Notes: generated from the sequence alone by a model not told the origin. A stretch of DNA of 64,000 bases from Planctomycetota bacterium (GCA_018671175.1 JABHIE010000029.1:190673-254672); one strand, 5' to 3'. Positions 12,308 through 24,202 are shown, counted from the first letter of the stretch. A program made the numbers and translations.

Positions 12308-13292
12308 TTTCGGTCAAGATTCGCAGCGCTTGTTGCATGTATTTTGAATCTTGCTCTAGGTTTGAAACGCGCACAAAAGACTTGAGGTGGCCGAGGGCAT
12401 CGACTCGCTTTCCTTGCTCGTAGAGGCTCATCCCGAGACCAAAATAAGCTTCAGCGCTTTCAGGATTTAGGCGCAACACGAAGCGATATTCACTTTGCTC
12501 CGCCTGAGGGTTGCCTTGCCGTTTAAAAATGGCGGCACGCGCATGACGGACGCTAATCTCATGCTGCATGTCTTCAAGTAAATCTGCTCGAAGCTTTTGC
12601 TCCTGCGCTAGGTTTAAGGAAGTATTCGTGGCAAGTTCTCGATTCTTATAGGTTTTAGATTCGAGAAGAATTTCTAAAATCCGGTTGAGCTGCTCAAGAG
12701 CGATCTCGTCATGGCCCATCAAGGAATGCGTCATAGCCGCCATTTGGAGGCCTTGCAAGAATTCGGGTGCTTCCAGCAGGGCGACATCTAGAAGGACGAG
12801 AGCTTCTTGCCAGTGCTCGAAAGCAATGGCGTCTTGCTTTAGGTGCTGCACTCGCATTTCTTCGCGCCTATTCGGGTCAGACTCAGGGTAGGCCCGAATC
12901 GCCTGCTGAATGCTCAAGGAGTCGTCCCGCAGATAAACACCATAGCGCTGATGAAACTCAGCTAAGGAAAAAGCGGTGCGATAGTTTGGATCGAGAGCGT
13001 AAGCCTTTTCAAGAAAGGGGCGAGCGTCGACAATTTTGCCGAGAGATCGCATCTCGAGGAGGGCCCGGCCGAATGTGTGGTTTAGCATCGGGTCTTCTGG
13101 ATCGATGGCCAACCCTCTTGCAGCCTGCTGCCGGCAAGATTCAAAACGCTTGGCCTCGTAATAAATCTGAGCGCGGTTTTTATAGGCCTCAAGTAGTTGC
13201 ACCTCTTGGTCTTCTAAGCCCCCGCAACTGGGGATCATGGCGAAGAATGGGAGGGTTGAGAGGAGGATGAGGGCGGGTCGCATCATGGGCAT
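12297..13292 (-). CDS. TPR-repeat lipoprotein
   Basis: Signal peptide with lipobox-like MIPSC; TPR-like helices (SAEAYFGLGMSLYEQGKRVDALGHLK). Confidence 0.7.
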   Translation of the reverse strand: MPMMRPALILLSTLPFFAMIPSCGGLEDQEVQLLEAYKNRAQIYYEAKRFESCRQQAARGLAIDPEDPMLNHTFGRALLEMRSLGKIVDARPFLEKAYALDPNYRTAFSLAEFHQRYGVYLRDDSLSIQQAIRAYPESDPNRREEMRVQHLKQDAIAFEHWQEALVLLDVALLEAPEFLQGLQMAAMTHSLMGHDEIALEQLNRILEILLESKTYKNRELATNTSLNLAQEQKLRADLLEDMQHEISVRHARAAIFKRQGNPQAEQSEYRFVLRLNPESAEAYFGLGMSLYEQGKRVDALGHLKSFVRVSNLEQDSKYMQQALRILTETND

Positions 13293-13302
13293 CTTAAAGA
13301 TT

Positions 13303-13332
13303 ATGGGGAAAGCGCGGATGCGCTTTCCCCAT
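13303..13332. repeat. Perfect 13-bp stem inverted repeat between ndk and the TPR lipoprotein gene
   Basis: ATGGGGAAAGCGC-GGAT-GCGCTTTCCCCAT. Confidence 0.75.
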
Positions 13333-13354
13333 GAAGTCGTGAATTGGAGCTCGG

Positions 13355-13807
13355 TTACTCGTTATCCCAAACCCAAGGGGTGGAAATTGGTGCCCAGTCT
13401 TCTAGGCCTTCTGGGAAGAAAATGCCCAATTCGCGAGTTGCGCTCTCAGAGGAGTCTGACCCATGCAAGAGATTGAAAGATTTTGAGCATCCGTAATCGC
13501 CACGGATAGTGCCGGCTTCCGCCTCGATACCAAAAGTCTTGCCCATCATGCGCCGCGCTACGGCAACGGCATCAGGGCCGCGCAAAGCCATGGCGATAAT
13601 CGGGGAGCCTGTCATGAAGCCAACGAGGCCTTCGTAGAAAGGCTTGCCAATATGCTCGGCGTAATGCTTGGCAGCAACTTCTTGGCTCATGCGCATGAGG
13701 CGCATACCGACTAATTGAAGGCCCTTGTTCTCGAAGCGAGCAAGGATTTGGCCGACGAGCCCACGGTGCAGGGCGTCTGGCTTGAAGAGAATGAGTGTAG
13801 TTTCCAC
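13355..13807 (-). CDS. ndk: Nucleoside diphosphate kinase
   Basis: VETTLILFKPDALHRGLVGQIL..., NLLHGSDSSESATRELGIFFPE; GTG start at 13807 preferred over the longer ORF. Confidence 0.95.
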   Translation of the reverse strand: METTLILFKPDALHRGLVGQILARFENKGLQLVGMRLMRMSQEVAAKHYAEHIGKPFYEGLVGFMTGSPIIAMALRGPDAVAVARRMMGKTFGIEAEAGTIRGDYGCSKSFNLLHGSDSSESATRELGIFFPEGLEDWAPISTPWVWDNE

Positions 13808-13881
13808 GGTTTTTGGGTGAGAGGGAGGTTGGTTAAGACGGAGAGGATACGACCTTGGCAAAGGAATCGCCATAGTTACGG

Positions 13882-13909
13882 TTGATTGAGCCCGGAAAGT
13901 GTTTAGAAT
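13882..13909 (+). promoter_or_regulatory. Candidate sigma70 promoter of the atp operon
   Basis: TTGATT (13882-13887), 16-nt spacer, TAGAAT (13904-13909), about 70 nt upstream of the first atp ORF. Confidence 0.5.
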
Positions 13910-13979
13910 GTCCGCCCGATTCCACTCCAGCTCTCCTTAGTGCTGATGTGTTGTCGCTCTTTCCCTCATTCGATAGGAA

Positions 13980-14249
13980 ATGGCTTCCCCCCAACAGGAC
14001 GACTCTTCCCGGAAAACGCCTTCAAACCCTTCAGCTGATTACGTCCGCTACTCGGGTATTGGGGTTCAGTTCGCCGCCACGATGGGCTTCTTTGCCTATA
14101 TTGGTTACCGGATTGACCTTTGGCTTGGTCTTTTGACCGTTTTCCCGGTCTTTCTGATAGCCGGAGTTTTTCTCGGAATGGCGCTTGGTATTTACCGACT
14201 TAAGCTCCAGTTCGATACGCCCAAAAGCGATCGTGAATCCGAATCATGA
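13980..14249 (+). CDS. AtpI/AtpZ-like small membrane protein at head of ATP synthase operon
   Basis: Two TM helices (IGVQFAATMGFFAYIGYRIDLWLG; VFPVFLIAGVFLGMALGIYRL) and operon position. Confidence 0.75.
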   Translation: MASPQQDDSSRKTPSNPSADYVRYSGIGVQFAATMGFFAYIGYRIDLWLGLLTVFPVFLIAGVFLGMALGIYRLKLQFDTPKSDRESES

Positions 14250-14635
14250 AACTCCTTCTGCTTGCCCTTACTTTTCTGCCCTTGCTCTCAAAGCCTTTTT
14301 GGCCTGAGCTGTGGTGGTCGGGTTTGTCTGCAGGCTGGGTGTCTGCCATGGCCCTAGAGCTTCTGACGCATTTTCGTCGTCAGCGCGCTTTTGAGCCCGA
14401 TGCGCCTCCCCAGGCATGGCTTTCTGCCATCGTGGGCGGTTTTCTGGCCAAGCTAGTGGTCCTCCTTGCAGTCGCGGTTGTTGGTGCTCGCTTTAGCACT
14501 CATCATGTTCCTGCATTCCTCTTCTCCTTTCTCGCCGCCATGGCACTAGGGGAAGCCCTCTCCCTGACGGCTCTTGCCCGTCTCCCTCGTCTCGTCGCTA
14601 ACGAGACTGACTCCCCAACTCCACGATCTTCGTGA
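14246..14635 (+). CDS. Membrane protein in ATP synthase operon (possibly ATP synthase I chain-like)
   Basis: Several TM segments; overlaps both flanking operon genes by 4 nt. Confidence 0.5.
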   Translation: MKLLLLALTFLPLLSKPFWPELWWSGLSAGWVSAMALELLTHFRRQRAFEPDAPPQAWLSAIVGGFLAKLVVLLAVAVVGARFSTHHVPAFLFSFLAAMALGEALSLTALARLPRLVANETDSPTPRSS

Positions 14636-15468
14636 GCCTTCTCCCGACACTCTTCGCAGCTGCGTCCACTTCAGGTGGCGGCGGCCACGCTGTTGATCCG
14701 ACCAAGCCATTTGATGCACTGTTCGGTCATGTGGTGCCCCATGCGGTTGAGGGGCTAACTCTCTTCGGGATGCAAGTCTGGAATATCCAGATTTTTCAAG
14801 TCCTTTCCATCCTGCTGATTTTTGTGGCCTTTGCCGGTGTCGCCCGTGCAGTCCGCAATGGCACTGGTGGTAAGCGAGCCAAGATAGCAGCAGGTTTTGT
14901 TGATTACATCGTCGAAGACATGATCGTGCCCAATATTCACGAGCGCAAGCACGCGCGCGCGTTGGCACCTTTGTTCTTGTCTTTCTTTTTCTTCATTCTC
15001 TTTATGAATCTGTTTGGCCTCGTCCCTTTCGGCGCGACGGCTACAGCATCGGTCTATGTCCCCGCCGCTATGGCCGGGCTGACTTTCCTCGTCATGCTGC
15101 TCGGCGGCATGATCGTGCAGGGCCCAATTAAGTTCTGGGTAAACCTGCTGCCCCATGGCCTTCCGGCCTGGTTAATTCCGTTAATGTTTGTCGTTGAGTT
15201 GATTGGCTTATGTGTTAAGCCTTTTGCCTTGATGGTGCGTTTGACGGCCAACATGGTAGGGGGGCACCTCGTGCTGCTCTCTTTCATGGGTCTGATGTTC
15301 TTCTTCGGCTATGGTTCTCCCATGGCTGGGTGGGCAGTCGCGCCAGCTTCAATTGGCATGGCTGTTTTCATCATGATCATCGAGGGCTTTGTTGCCCTTT
15401 TGCAGGCGTATATTTTTACCCTGCTGTCCATCATTTTCGTGGGCGCAAGCCTGCATCCGGATCACTAA
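14632..15468 (+). CDS. atpB: F1Fo ATP synthase subunit a
   Basis: VKPFALMVRLTANMVGGHLVL near the conserved Arg helix; GTG start. Confidence 0.95.
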   Translation: MSLLPTLFAAASTSGGGGHAVDPTKPFDALFGHVVPHAVEGLTLFGMQVWNIQIFQVLSILLIFVAFAGVARAVRNGTGGKRAKIAAGFVDYIVEDMIVPNIHERKHARALAPLFLSFFFFILFMNLFGLVPFGATATASVYVPAAMAGLTFLVMLLGGMIVQGPIKFWVNLLPHGLPAWLIPLMFVVELIGLCVKPFALMVRLTANMVGGHLVLLSFMGLMFFFGYGSPMAGWAVAPASIGMAVFIMIIEGFVALLQAYIFTLLSIIFVGASLHPDH

Positions 15469-15502
15469 CGATCCCAACCCCGCAATACCTGAGACTCGCA
15501 AG

Positions 15503-15754
15503 ATGCTCGAAATCGTACAACCTGTCATTGAGGCCGCCGCCTCCGCTCCACTCATCCCTGTTTCTGTCGGTGCAGGCCTCGCCATTATTGGTGCTGGCAT
15601 GGGCATTGGCAAAATCGGTTCTTCTGCCAACGAAGCTATCGCTCGTCAGCCAGAAGCCGCCGGTGACATCAAAGGCAACGCACTCATCCTCTCCGCACTC
15701 ATTGAGGGTGCCACGCTGTTCGCAGTTGTGGTTGCTCTTCTCGCCACTATTTAG
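15503..15754 (+). CDS. atpE: F1Fo ATP synthase subunit c
   Basis: GAGLAIIGAGMGIGKIGSSANEAIARQPEAAGDI..., ALIEGATLFAVVVALL. ATG at 15503 preferred over ORF start 15389. Confidence 0.95.
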   Translation: MLEIVQPVIEAAASAPLIPVSVGAGLAIIGAGMGIGKIGSSANEAIARQPEAAGDIKGNALILSALIEGATLFAVVVALLATI

Positions 15755-15758
15755 TGGT

Positions 15759-15815
15759 TTGAGTTGCTCTCGCGGGGCGACCGGCTCACTCCTTCGTGGG
15801 TGAGCCGAAACTCAA
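15759..15815 (+). promoter_or_regulatory. Nested stem-loop in atpE-atpF intergenic region
   Basis: Outer stem TTGAGTT (15759-15765)/AACTCAA (15809-15815); inner stem CGGCTCAC (15782-15789)/GTGAGCCG (15800-15807). Confidence 0.6.
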
Positions 15816-15842
15816 CCCGCAGTCAATCAACCGGAGACGCAC

Positions 15843-16391
15843 ATGATGCCACTCCTTTACTTTGCCGCTCTCGCCCTTCCTAGTGAAGAGGCTGAAGGGG
15901 GATTGGATTTTTTCAATGTTGGCCAATCGGCCACCATCTGGACCATCCTAATCTTTCTCCTCAGCTTCCCGCTCATGTGGAAAGTCGTTTTTGGTCCTAT
16001 CGTAAAAGCTCTCGAATCCCGCGAAAATGCGGCTCGCGATGCCGCTCGGTCCGCTGAAACGGCCCGTGAGGATACCGAGCGTCTGATGCAATCCGCGAAA
16101 ACCGAAGCAGAATCCGCAATGCGAGAGTCTCGCGAATTGCTTAAAGCTGAAAAAGTTAAGGCAGCTGAATTGGGCGAGAAATTGCGCAATGAAGCCCGTG
16201 CCGAAGCTGAGCTTGAGCGCGCGCGAGCACAAGAAGAACTCGAACGCACCCTCGCGGCTGCCAGAGAGACTCTTCGTCGCGAAGCCGTTTCTCTTGGCGT
16301 AGAAGTCGCCGAGAAAGTCATCGTGCGTGAATTCACGGGTGATGATCAGAAACGCCTTGTCTCTGACTTCTCTAAAGAGGTCGGTGCCTAA
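15843..16391 (+). CDS. atpF: F1Fo ATP synthase subunit b
   Basis: N-terminal TM helix then long charged coiled coil; position in operon. Confidence 0.92.
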   Translation: MMPLLYFAALALPSEEAEGGLDFFNVGQSATIWTILIFLLSFPLMWKVVFGPIVKALESRENAARDAARSAETAREDTERLMQSAKTEAESAMRESRELLKAEKVKAAELGEKLRNEARAEAELERARAQEELERTLAAARETLRREAVSLGVEVAEKVIVREFTGDDQKRLVSDFSKEVGA

Positions 16392-16393
16392 TT

Positions 16394-16954
16394 ATGGGTG
16401 ATGTCGTCTTGACCACAGCCGTTGCTCGCCGCTATGCGCGGGCTTTCTTTCAGGCCGCACTTGGTGCCGATGAGCTTGAGCAAGCGTTCGCTGACATTGA
16501 GGTCTTGACCTCAGTTGTGGCGGACAAACAGGTTTCGGCCTGGTTGCTTGATCCTCGCGCCGGAGAGTCTCGCAAGCGCGATGCGCTTTTGCGTGCCATG
16601 AAAGATACCGGTCGGCATTTCGTCAACCTACTCAACATGCTTGAGCGCCGCAATCGTTTGGCGGTCCTCACGCAACTCCCTGCCGCATTCCTCGTCTTGC
16701 ACGACGAGCATCATGGTCGCCAACGCGGCCTGCTTGAAACCGCGCTCCCTCTCATCGAGGGCGAAAAAGAGGCCTTAGAGGCTTCCTTTTCTGCGTCGAC
16801 AGGCAAGCAAGTCTCTCTTGAGGTTCGCCAAGATGCTTCTCTGTTAGGTGGTGTTCGCGTCACGCTTGCCGGAACGCGTTACGACGGCACAGCTCGCGCA
16901 CGGCTTAATGCCGCACGCAAGCGTCTCCAAGAAGTCGAGCTCAACATTGGTTGA
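16394..16954 (+). CDS. atpH: F1Fo ATP synthase subunit delta
   Basis: [14 protein letters not shown]..., [36 protein letters not shown]. Confidence 0.92.
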   Translation: MGDVVLTTAVARRYARAFFQAALGADELEQAFADIEVLTSVVADKQVSAWLLDPRAGESRKRDALLRAMKDTGRHFVNLLNMLERRNRLAVLTQLPAAFLVLHDEHHGRQRGLLETALPLIEGEKEALEASFSASTGKQVSLEVRQDASLLGGVRVTLAGTRYDGTARARLNAARKRLQEVELNIG

Positions 16955-18546
16955 GCCAAAACAAATTCATAAAAATGGAACTGCAACCCTCTGAAGTCAC
17001 TTCAGTCCTAAAAAAGGAAATCGAAGGCTTTGAGTCCTCTGCATCGACTGAAAAAGTCGGTCAGGTCCTACAAGTTGGCGACGGTGTCGCTCGCGTGTAC
17101 GGTCTCGATCAATGCATGATGTCTGAGCTCGTTGAATTCCCCGATGGCGTGATGGGCATGGCCCTCAACCTCGAGGAAGACAATGTAGGCTGCGTGCTTC
17201 TCGGCGACGCTTCTTCTGTAAAAGAAGGCGACCCCGTTAAGAGCACAGGCCGTATTATTTCTGTGCCGACTGGCCTCGCCATGATTGGTCGCGTTGTCGA
17301 TGCGCTTGGAAACCCGCTTGATGGGAAAGGCGCGATCGATACGACCGATGCCGACCTCCGGCCGATTGAGCAGCCTGCTCCTTCTGTGATTGAGCGCGAG
17401 CCTGTTTCTCAGCCGATGGCCACGGGCATCAAGGCGCTTGACGCCATGATTCCTGTTGGGCGAGGTCAGCGCGAGTTGATTATTGGCGACCGTCAGACGG
17501 GTAAGACCGCTTTGATCGTTGACGCCATCATCAACCAGAAATCGACTGGTGGGGGTGATCCAACTCATCCTGATCAGGTGATTTGTGTTTATAACGCAAT
17601 TGGGCAAAAGCAGTCAACTGTAGTTGATGTTCAGCTGAAACTTCAAGCTGCCGGCGCGATGGCATACACCATCATCGTCAATGCATCTGCTGACCACGAG
17701 GCTTCTATGCAATTCTTGTCGCCATACGCCGCGACAGCAATGGCCGAGCGTTTCCGTGATGCCGGCCGCCATGTCTTGATTGCTTACGATGACCTTACGA
17801 AGCAGGCCTACGCCTATCGTCAGGTGATGTTGCTCCTGCGTCGTCCTCCAGGCCGCGAGGCATACCCAGGTGACATTTTCAACTTGCACTCACGCCTCCT
17901 TGAGCGTTCAGCCAAATTGTCTGTCAACGCTCCAGATTTAAACTCACGCTTCGAAAAAGGCGGTGGTTCACTCACGGCTCTTCCAGTCGTTGAGACTCAA
18001 GAGGGCGATGTCTCGGCCTACATTCCGACCAATGTGATTTCGATCACTGACGGTCAGATTTTCCTCGAGGCTAACCTTTTCTATTCGGGTATCCGGCCTG
18101 CTGTAAACGTTGGTATTTCGGTGTCTCGTGTAGGCGGTGCAGCTCAAACGCCAGCCATGAAAAAGGTTGCTGGTGGTTTGCGCATCAACTTGGCGCAGTT
18201 CCGCGAGCTTGAAGCTTTTGCTCAGTTCGGTTCTGACCTAGATGAGGCGACTCAACAGTCACTCAGCCGTGGTGCGCGATTGGTCGAGTTGCTTAAGCAG
18301 GGCCAATATGTCCCAATGAGCAATGCGGCACAAATTGTGGCCCTTTTTGCTGGCACAGCAGGCCTCATTGATTCGGTTGAGCTTGATCGCGTGACTGAAT
18401 TCGAAGCTGGCTTTGTTGAGTACATGACTGACAACCACTCTGACCTCATGGCCACTCTAAATAATTGGAGCACCAAGTGGAACAACGAGATGGCTGAAGA
18501 AGTCACCGGTGCTTGCGCAAAATTCTTAACGACCTTTAACGCTTAA
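16951..18546 (+). CDS. atpA: F1Fo ATP synthase subunit alpha
   Basis: [37 protein letters not shown]. Confidence 0.97.
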   Translation: MSQNKFIKMELQPSEVTSVLKKEIEGFESSASTEKVGQVLQVGDGVARVYGLDQCMMSELVEFPDGVMGMALNLEEDNVGCVLLGDASSVKEGDPVKSTGRIISVPTGLAMIGRVVDALGNPLDGKGAIDTTDADLRPIEQPAPSVIEREPVSQPMATGIKALDAMIPVGRGQRELIIGDRQTGKTALIVDAIINQKSTGGGDPTHPDQVICVYNAIGQKQSTVVDVQLKLQAAGAMAYTIIVNASADHEASMQFLSPYAATAMAERFRDAGRHVLIAYDDLTKQAYAYRQVMLLLRRPPGREAYPGDIFNLHSRLLERSAKLSVNAPDLNSRFEKGGGSLTALPVVETQEGDVSAYIPTNVISITDGQIFLEANLFYSGIRPAVNVGISVSRVGGAAQTPAMKKVAGGLRINLAQFRELEAFAQFGSDLDEATQQSLSRGARLVELLKQGQYVPMSNAAQIVALFAGTAGLIDSVELDRVTEFEAGFVEYMTDNHSDLMATLNNWSTKWNNEMAEEVTGACAKFLTTFNA

Positions 18547-18558
18547 TCCTCTAGAGCT

Positions 18559-20887
<2,329 letters not shown>

Positions 20888-20899
20888 CCTGAGTTCCCT

Positions 20900-21307
20900 G
20901 TGACTGCTTCCACTCTTACGCTGCGCATTGTGACGCCATCCGCCACGGTTCTTGAAACCGAGGTCGACGGTGTGCGTTTCCCTGGCGAAGATGGCTCTTT
21001 CGGTATTTTGCCTCGGCACGCGACGATGCTTTCTCTGACCGAGTCTGGCCTCGTTGTTGGCCGCATGACTGCCGGCGGAGAGGTCTCGTATCTGGTGCAC
21101 GACGGCTTTGCCGAGGTACGGGATAATGTCCTCACCATTTTGACTCGTTCTGCTGAAAAGCTAGGCGAGATTGACTTGGGCCGTGCGCGCGCCGCTTCGG
21201 AGCGTGCTCGTGAGCGCTTGAGCGCTCGCAATTCTGATCTTGATGCAACGCGAGCCGAAGCGGCTTTGCGTCGCTCGTTGATGCGTATGAATCTATCTTC
21301 CAAATGA
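20900..21307 (+). CDS. atpC: F1Fo ATP synthase subunit epsilon
   Basis: LTLRIVTPSATVLETEVDGVRFPGEDGSFGILPRHATMLS. Confidence 0.94.
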   Translation: MTASTLTLRIVTPSATVLETEVDGVRFPGEDGSFGILPRHATMLSLTESGLVVGRMTAGGEVSYLVHDGFAEVRDNVLTILTRSAEKLGEIDLGRARAASERARERLSARNSDLDATRAEAALRRSLMRMNLSSK

Positions 21308-23109
21308 GTTTGTCCGCCTCCTGGCGGACCCATGCCTGTGGCGAGCTGCGTGCTGAGCACGCAGGTGAGCGTGTCACACTTTGCGGTTGGGTTTCCAATC
21401 GCCGTGACCATGGCGGGGTTTCTTTTGTCGACCTGCGAGACCGTTATGGCGACATCCAATTGACGGCTGACGAGACTGCAAGCGAAGAAATTCGCCAGTC
21501 TTTGACGCGCTTGCACCCTGAGTATGTTCTGCAGATTGAGGGTGTGGTGCGACTACGCGATGCGGAATACCGCACCAAAGGTCGTGATTCAGGCGACATC
21601 GAGATCGTCCCTGAGCGAGTCACTGTGGTAACTAAGGCCTCGCGACTTCCCTTCGAGATTGTCGACGACCTTGATGTGCCTGAAGAGATGCGGATGAAAT
21701 ACCGCTACCTCGATATGCGCCGTGCACCTGTCGCCAAGCGCTTGATGTTGCGCTCCAAAGCTAACCATGCTTTGCGCTGCACTTTGATTGCCGAGCAATT
21801 CGTCGAGATCGAAACACCGATGCTCACCAAATCCACACCAGAGGGTGCGCGTGATTATTTGGTGCCGAATCGCCGCCAACCCAACAGTTGGTATGCCTTG
21901 CCGCAATCACCGCAGTTGTTTAAACAGCTCAGTATGGTCGGCGGCATGGACCGCTACTTCCAAATCGCGCGCTGCATGCGCGACGAAGATTTGCGTGCAG
22001 ATCGCCAACCTGAATTTACTCAGCTTGACCTTGAGATGTCCTTCGTTGACGAAGAAGATGTCTATGCCTTGGTTGAGCGCGTGATGGCCAATCTCTACCA
22101 AGAAATGCAGAGCGAGGCCTTGCAGACTCCGTTTGAGCGCATCCCATACGCAGAATCGGTCGCGCGATTTGCTAGCGATAAGCCAGACTTACGCAACCCA
22201 CTCGAAGTCGTTGACTTGGCCGGGCCAGCAACAACCATTGGCTTTTCTATTTTTGAAAGTGTTCTCGAAAAGGGTGGATGGGTGCGCGGCGTTCGCGTTC
22301 CAGCCGGAGCGAGTTTGTCACGCAAGCAGATTGATTCCATCGAAGCCGCGGCTAAAGACGCCGGTGCTGGTGGTGCTGCTTGGTGTAAAGTCGGCCCAGA
22401 CGGCCCAACGGGTCCACTTTCTCGCTTCTTAAAAAGCGACGAGGGCTCGGCCTTCCTCGCGTCTGCAGCTGCTGTCGAGGGCGATTTGCTCGTAACAATC
22501 GCCGATCGTCCACGCCGTGCCATGGTGGCGCTTGATGCCGTCCGTCGCCGCGCGGCTGACTTGATGGATCTTGTAAAAGGCCCTGACCGTTTGGTTTGGG
22601 TGACCGAGTTCCCACTCTTCGAAGAAACCGACGATGGCGAATGGACACCCGCGCACCATCCGTTTACTTACCCAGTCGAAGAAGACATTGCCGCGCTCAA
22701 AGCCGGTGGTCGCGAGGGAATTCGCTCTCGTGCATACGATCTCGTCCTTAACGGCGTTGAACTTGGGTCGGGCTCTATCCGTATTCACAACGCTGAATTG
22801 CAGCGCGACATCTTTACGGCCATTGGCCTTGATGCCGCTGAGGCCGAGCGGCGTTTCGCCTTTTTGCTCGAAGCCTTCCGCTATGGGCCACCGCCCCATG
22901 CTGGTTTTGCCATTGGGCTCGACCGTCTCTACGCCTTGATGTTTGATGCGGAAACCATCCGCGAGGTCATTGCTTTCCCTAAGACTTCAGTGGGGGGCTG
23001 CCCTTTGACGGGCGCGCCATCTGATGTCGACCTTTCTCAAGTCGAAGAGCTCGGTTTGCTCCTCGCCCCATCTTCTGATTTGGAAGATGCGGATTCTCAC
23101 ATAAATTAG
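21304..23109 (+). CDS. aspS: Aspartate-tRNA ligase (bacterial type)
   Basis: VTLCGWVSNRRDHGGVSFVDLRDRYGDIQ, YLDMRR, QSPQLFKQLSMVGGMDRYFQIARCMRDEDLRADRQPEFTQLDLEMSF, GFAIGLDRL. Confidence 0.97.
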   Translation: MSLSASWRTHACGELRAEHAGERVTLCGWVSNRRDHGGVSFVDLRDRYGDIQLTADETASEEIRQSLTRLHPEYVLQIEGVVRLRDAEYRTKGRDSGDIEIVPERVTVVTKASRLPFEIVDDLDVPEEMRMKYRYLDMRRAPVAKRLMLRSKANHALRCTLIAEQFVEIETPMLTKSTPEGARDYLVPNRRQPNSWYALPQSPQLFKQLSMVGGMDRYFQIARCMRDEDLRADRQPEFTQLDLEMSFVDEEDVYALVERVMANLYQEMQSEALQTPFERIPYAESVARFASDKPDLRNPLEVVDLAGPATTIGFSIFESVLEKGGWVRGVRVPAGASLSRKQIDSIEAAAKDAGAGGAAWCKVGPDGPTGPLSRFLKSDEGSAFLASAAAVEGDLLVTIADRPRRAMVALDAVRRRAADLMDLVKGPDRLVWVTEFPLFEETDDGEWTPAHHPFTYPVEEDIAALKAGGREGIRSRAYDLVLNGVELGSGSIRIHNAELQRDIFTAIGLDAAEAERRFAFLLEAFRYGPPPHAGFAIGLDRLYALMFDAETIREVIAFPKTSVGGCPLTGAPSDVDLSQVEELGLLLAPSSDLEDADSHIN

Positions 23110-23121
23110 CAGGTAAATCTC

Positions 23122-23901
23122 ATTCCTCCACGCAGACGCAAGCGCTACGCACCTCCCGTAAAAGAAAAATATCGGGTCAACCGCCGGATTCGCATCCGGG
23201 AAGTCTTCCTCATCGACGCCGAGGGCACTCAGATTGGTGCAACGCCAACGGCCAAGGCACTGAAGATGGCGCAAGATGCGGGCCTCGATCTGGTTGAGGT
23301 CGCTCCACAGTCCAAACCACCTGTTTGCCGGATTTTAGATTACGGCAAATTTAAGTACGAGGAGAAAAAGCGCAAAAAGAGTAAACCTAAGACAACGGCA
23401 GCCGCAATGAAAGAAGTGCGCGTCCGTCCTAAAATTGATGTCAATGACCTCAAGATTAAGGTTCGGAAAGCCACTGAGTTTCTTGAGGCTGGCAGCAAAG
23501 TCCAGGTTACATGTCTTTTCCGTGGGCGTGAAATGGCCTACAAAGACCGCGGGCGCGATGTCCTGATGCGTGTTGTTGAGGCCTTGGCTGATATAGCAAA
23601 GGTCGAGCGTGAGCCCCGCATGGCCGGGCGACGCATGACCATGATGCTTGGCCCTTTAAGCGCTCAGCAACTCAAGCTGATCAAAAAGAAGCCCGTCGAG
23701 TCTCCTGCCGCATCAAGCACTAAAGGGCTTGCTGTCGTTGAGTCTCCTGACGACATGAATTTGCCCGTCATTGAATCCCCTGTTGCAATGGAGCAGCCGC
23801 TCGAAAGTGATGCAGCTGAAGCTGCTGATGCTGACGCTCCAGTCGTCGATTTTGACGATAACCCCGAGCAGAGCCCTGACGAAAGTTCCGACGAGGAATA
23901 A
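23122..23901 (+). CDS. infC: Translation initiation factor IF-3 with ATT start codon
   Basis: In-frame IPPRRRKRYAPPVKEKYRVNRRIRIREVFLIDAEGTQIG... precedes the ORF-track start; the IF3 N-domain requires it, and no ATG/GTG/TTG lies between stop TAG 23107-23109 and 23266. Confidence 0.88.
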   Translation: MPPRRRKRYAPPVKEKYRVNRRIRIREVFLIDAEGTQIGATPTAKALKMAQDAGLDLVEVAPQSKPPVCRILDYGKFKYEEKKRKKSKPKTTAAAMKEVRVRPKIDVNDLKIKVRKATEFLEAGSKVQVTCLFRGREMAYKDRGRDVLMRVVEALADIAKVEREPRMAGRRMTMMLGPLSAQQLKLIKKKPVESPAASSTKGLAVVESPDDMNLPVIESPVAMEQPLESDAAEAADADAPVVDFDDNPEQSPDESSDEE

Positions 23902-23918
23902 ACTTACGATTATTCCTC

Positions 23919-23956
23919 CATTCTGGGATTGACCCCAGAATGAGCCGCGATAGAAT
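23919..23956 (+). promoter_or_regulatory. Perfect inverted repeat overlapping a candidate internal promoter upstream of rpmI
   Basis: CATTCTGGG (23919-23927)-ATTGAC-CCCAGAATG (23934-23942); TTGACC (23929-23934)-16 nt-TAGAAT (23951-23956). Confidence 0.5.
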
Positions 23957-24004
23957 ATCCGGTTCACCCCTTCTCCCCTTGGCCCTAAGACACAGGTAAA
24001 ACCA

Positions 24005-24199
24005 GTGCCCAAGCAGAAAACAAGAAAGGCCGTTTCAGGCCGCATGAAACTCACCAAAAAAGGCAAGGTCATTCGCCGTCACATGATGACGGGGCATATG
24101 ATGACTTGCAAATCCGCTAAGCGTCGGCGCAAATTGCGTCAGTCGACTGTTGCAGTCGGTCGTATCGCTAAAAACCTTCGCAAAATGATGGGGTCCTAA
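24005..24199 (+). CDS. rpmI: 50S ribosomal protein L35
   Basis: KQKTRKAVSGRMKLTKKGKVIRRHMMTGHMM; GTG start; adjacent to rplT. Confidence 0.93.
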   Translation: MPKQKTRKAVSGRMKLTKKGKVIRRHMMTGHMMTCKSAKRRRKLRQSTVAVGRIAKNLRKMMGS

Positions 24200-24202
24200 T
24201 CG

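Noticed and set aside
15503-15754. Na+-coupled ATP synthase
   Set aside because: Subunit c has GMGIGKIG and ALIEGATLF, lacking the Gln and the Ser/Thr after the Glu typical of Na+-binding c-rings; H+ coupling is more likely.
17000-17014. CTGAAGT-C-ACTTCAG palindrome near the atpA start
   Set aside because: Lies in atpA coding sequence with 1-nt spacer; likely coincidental.
23266-23901. infC starting at ATG 23266
   Set aside because: Would delete about 48 residues of the conserved IF3 N-domain; the upstream in-frame sequence clearly encodes it.
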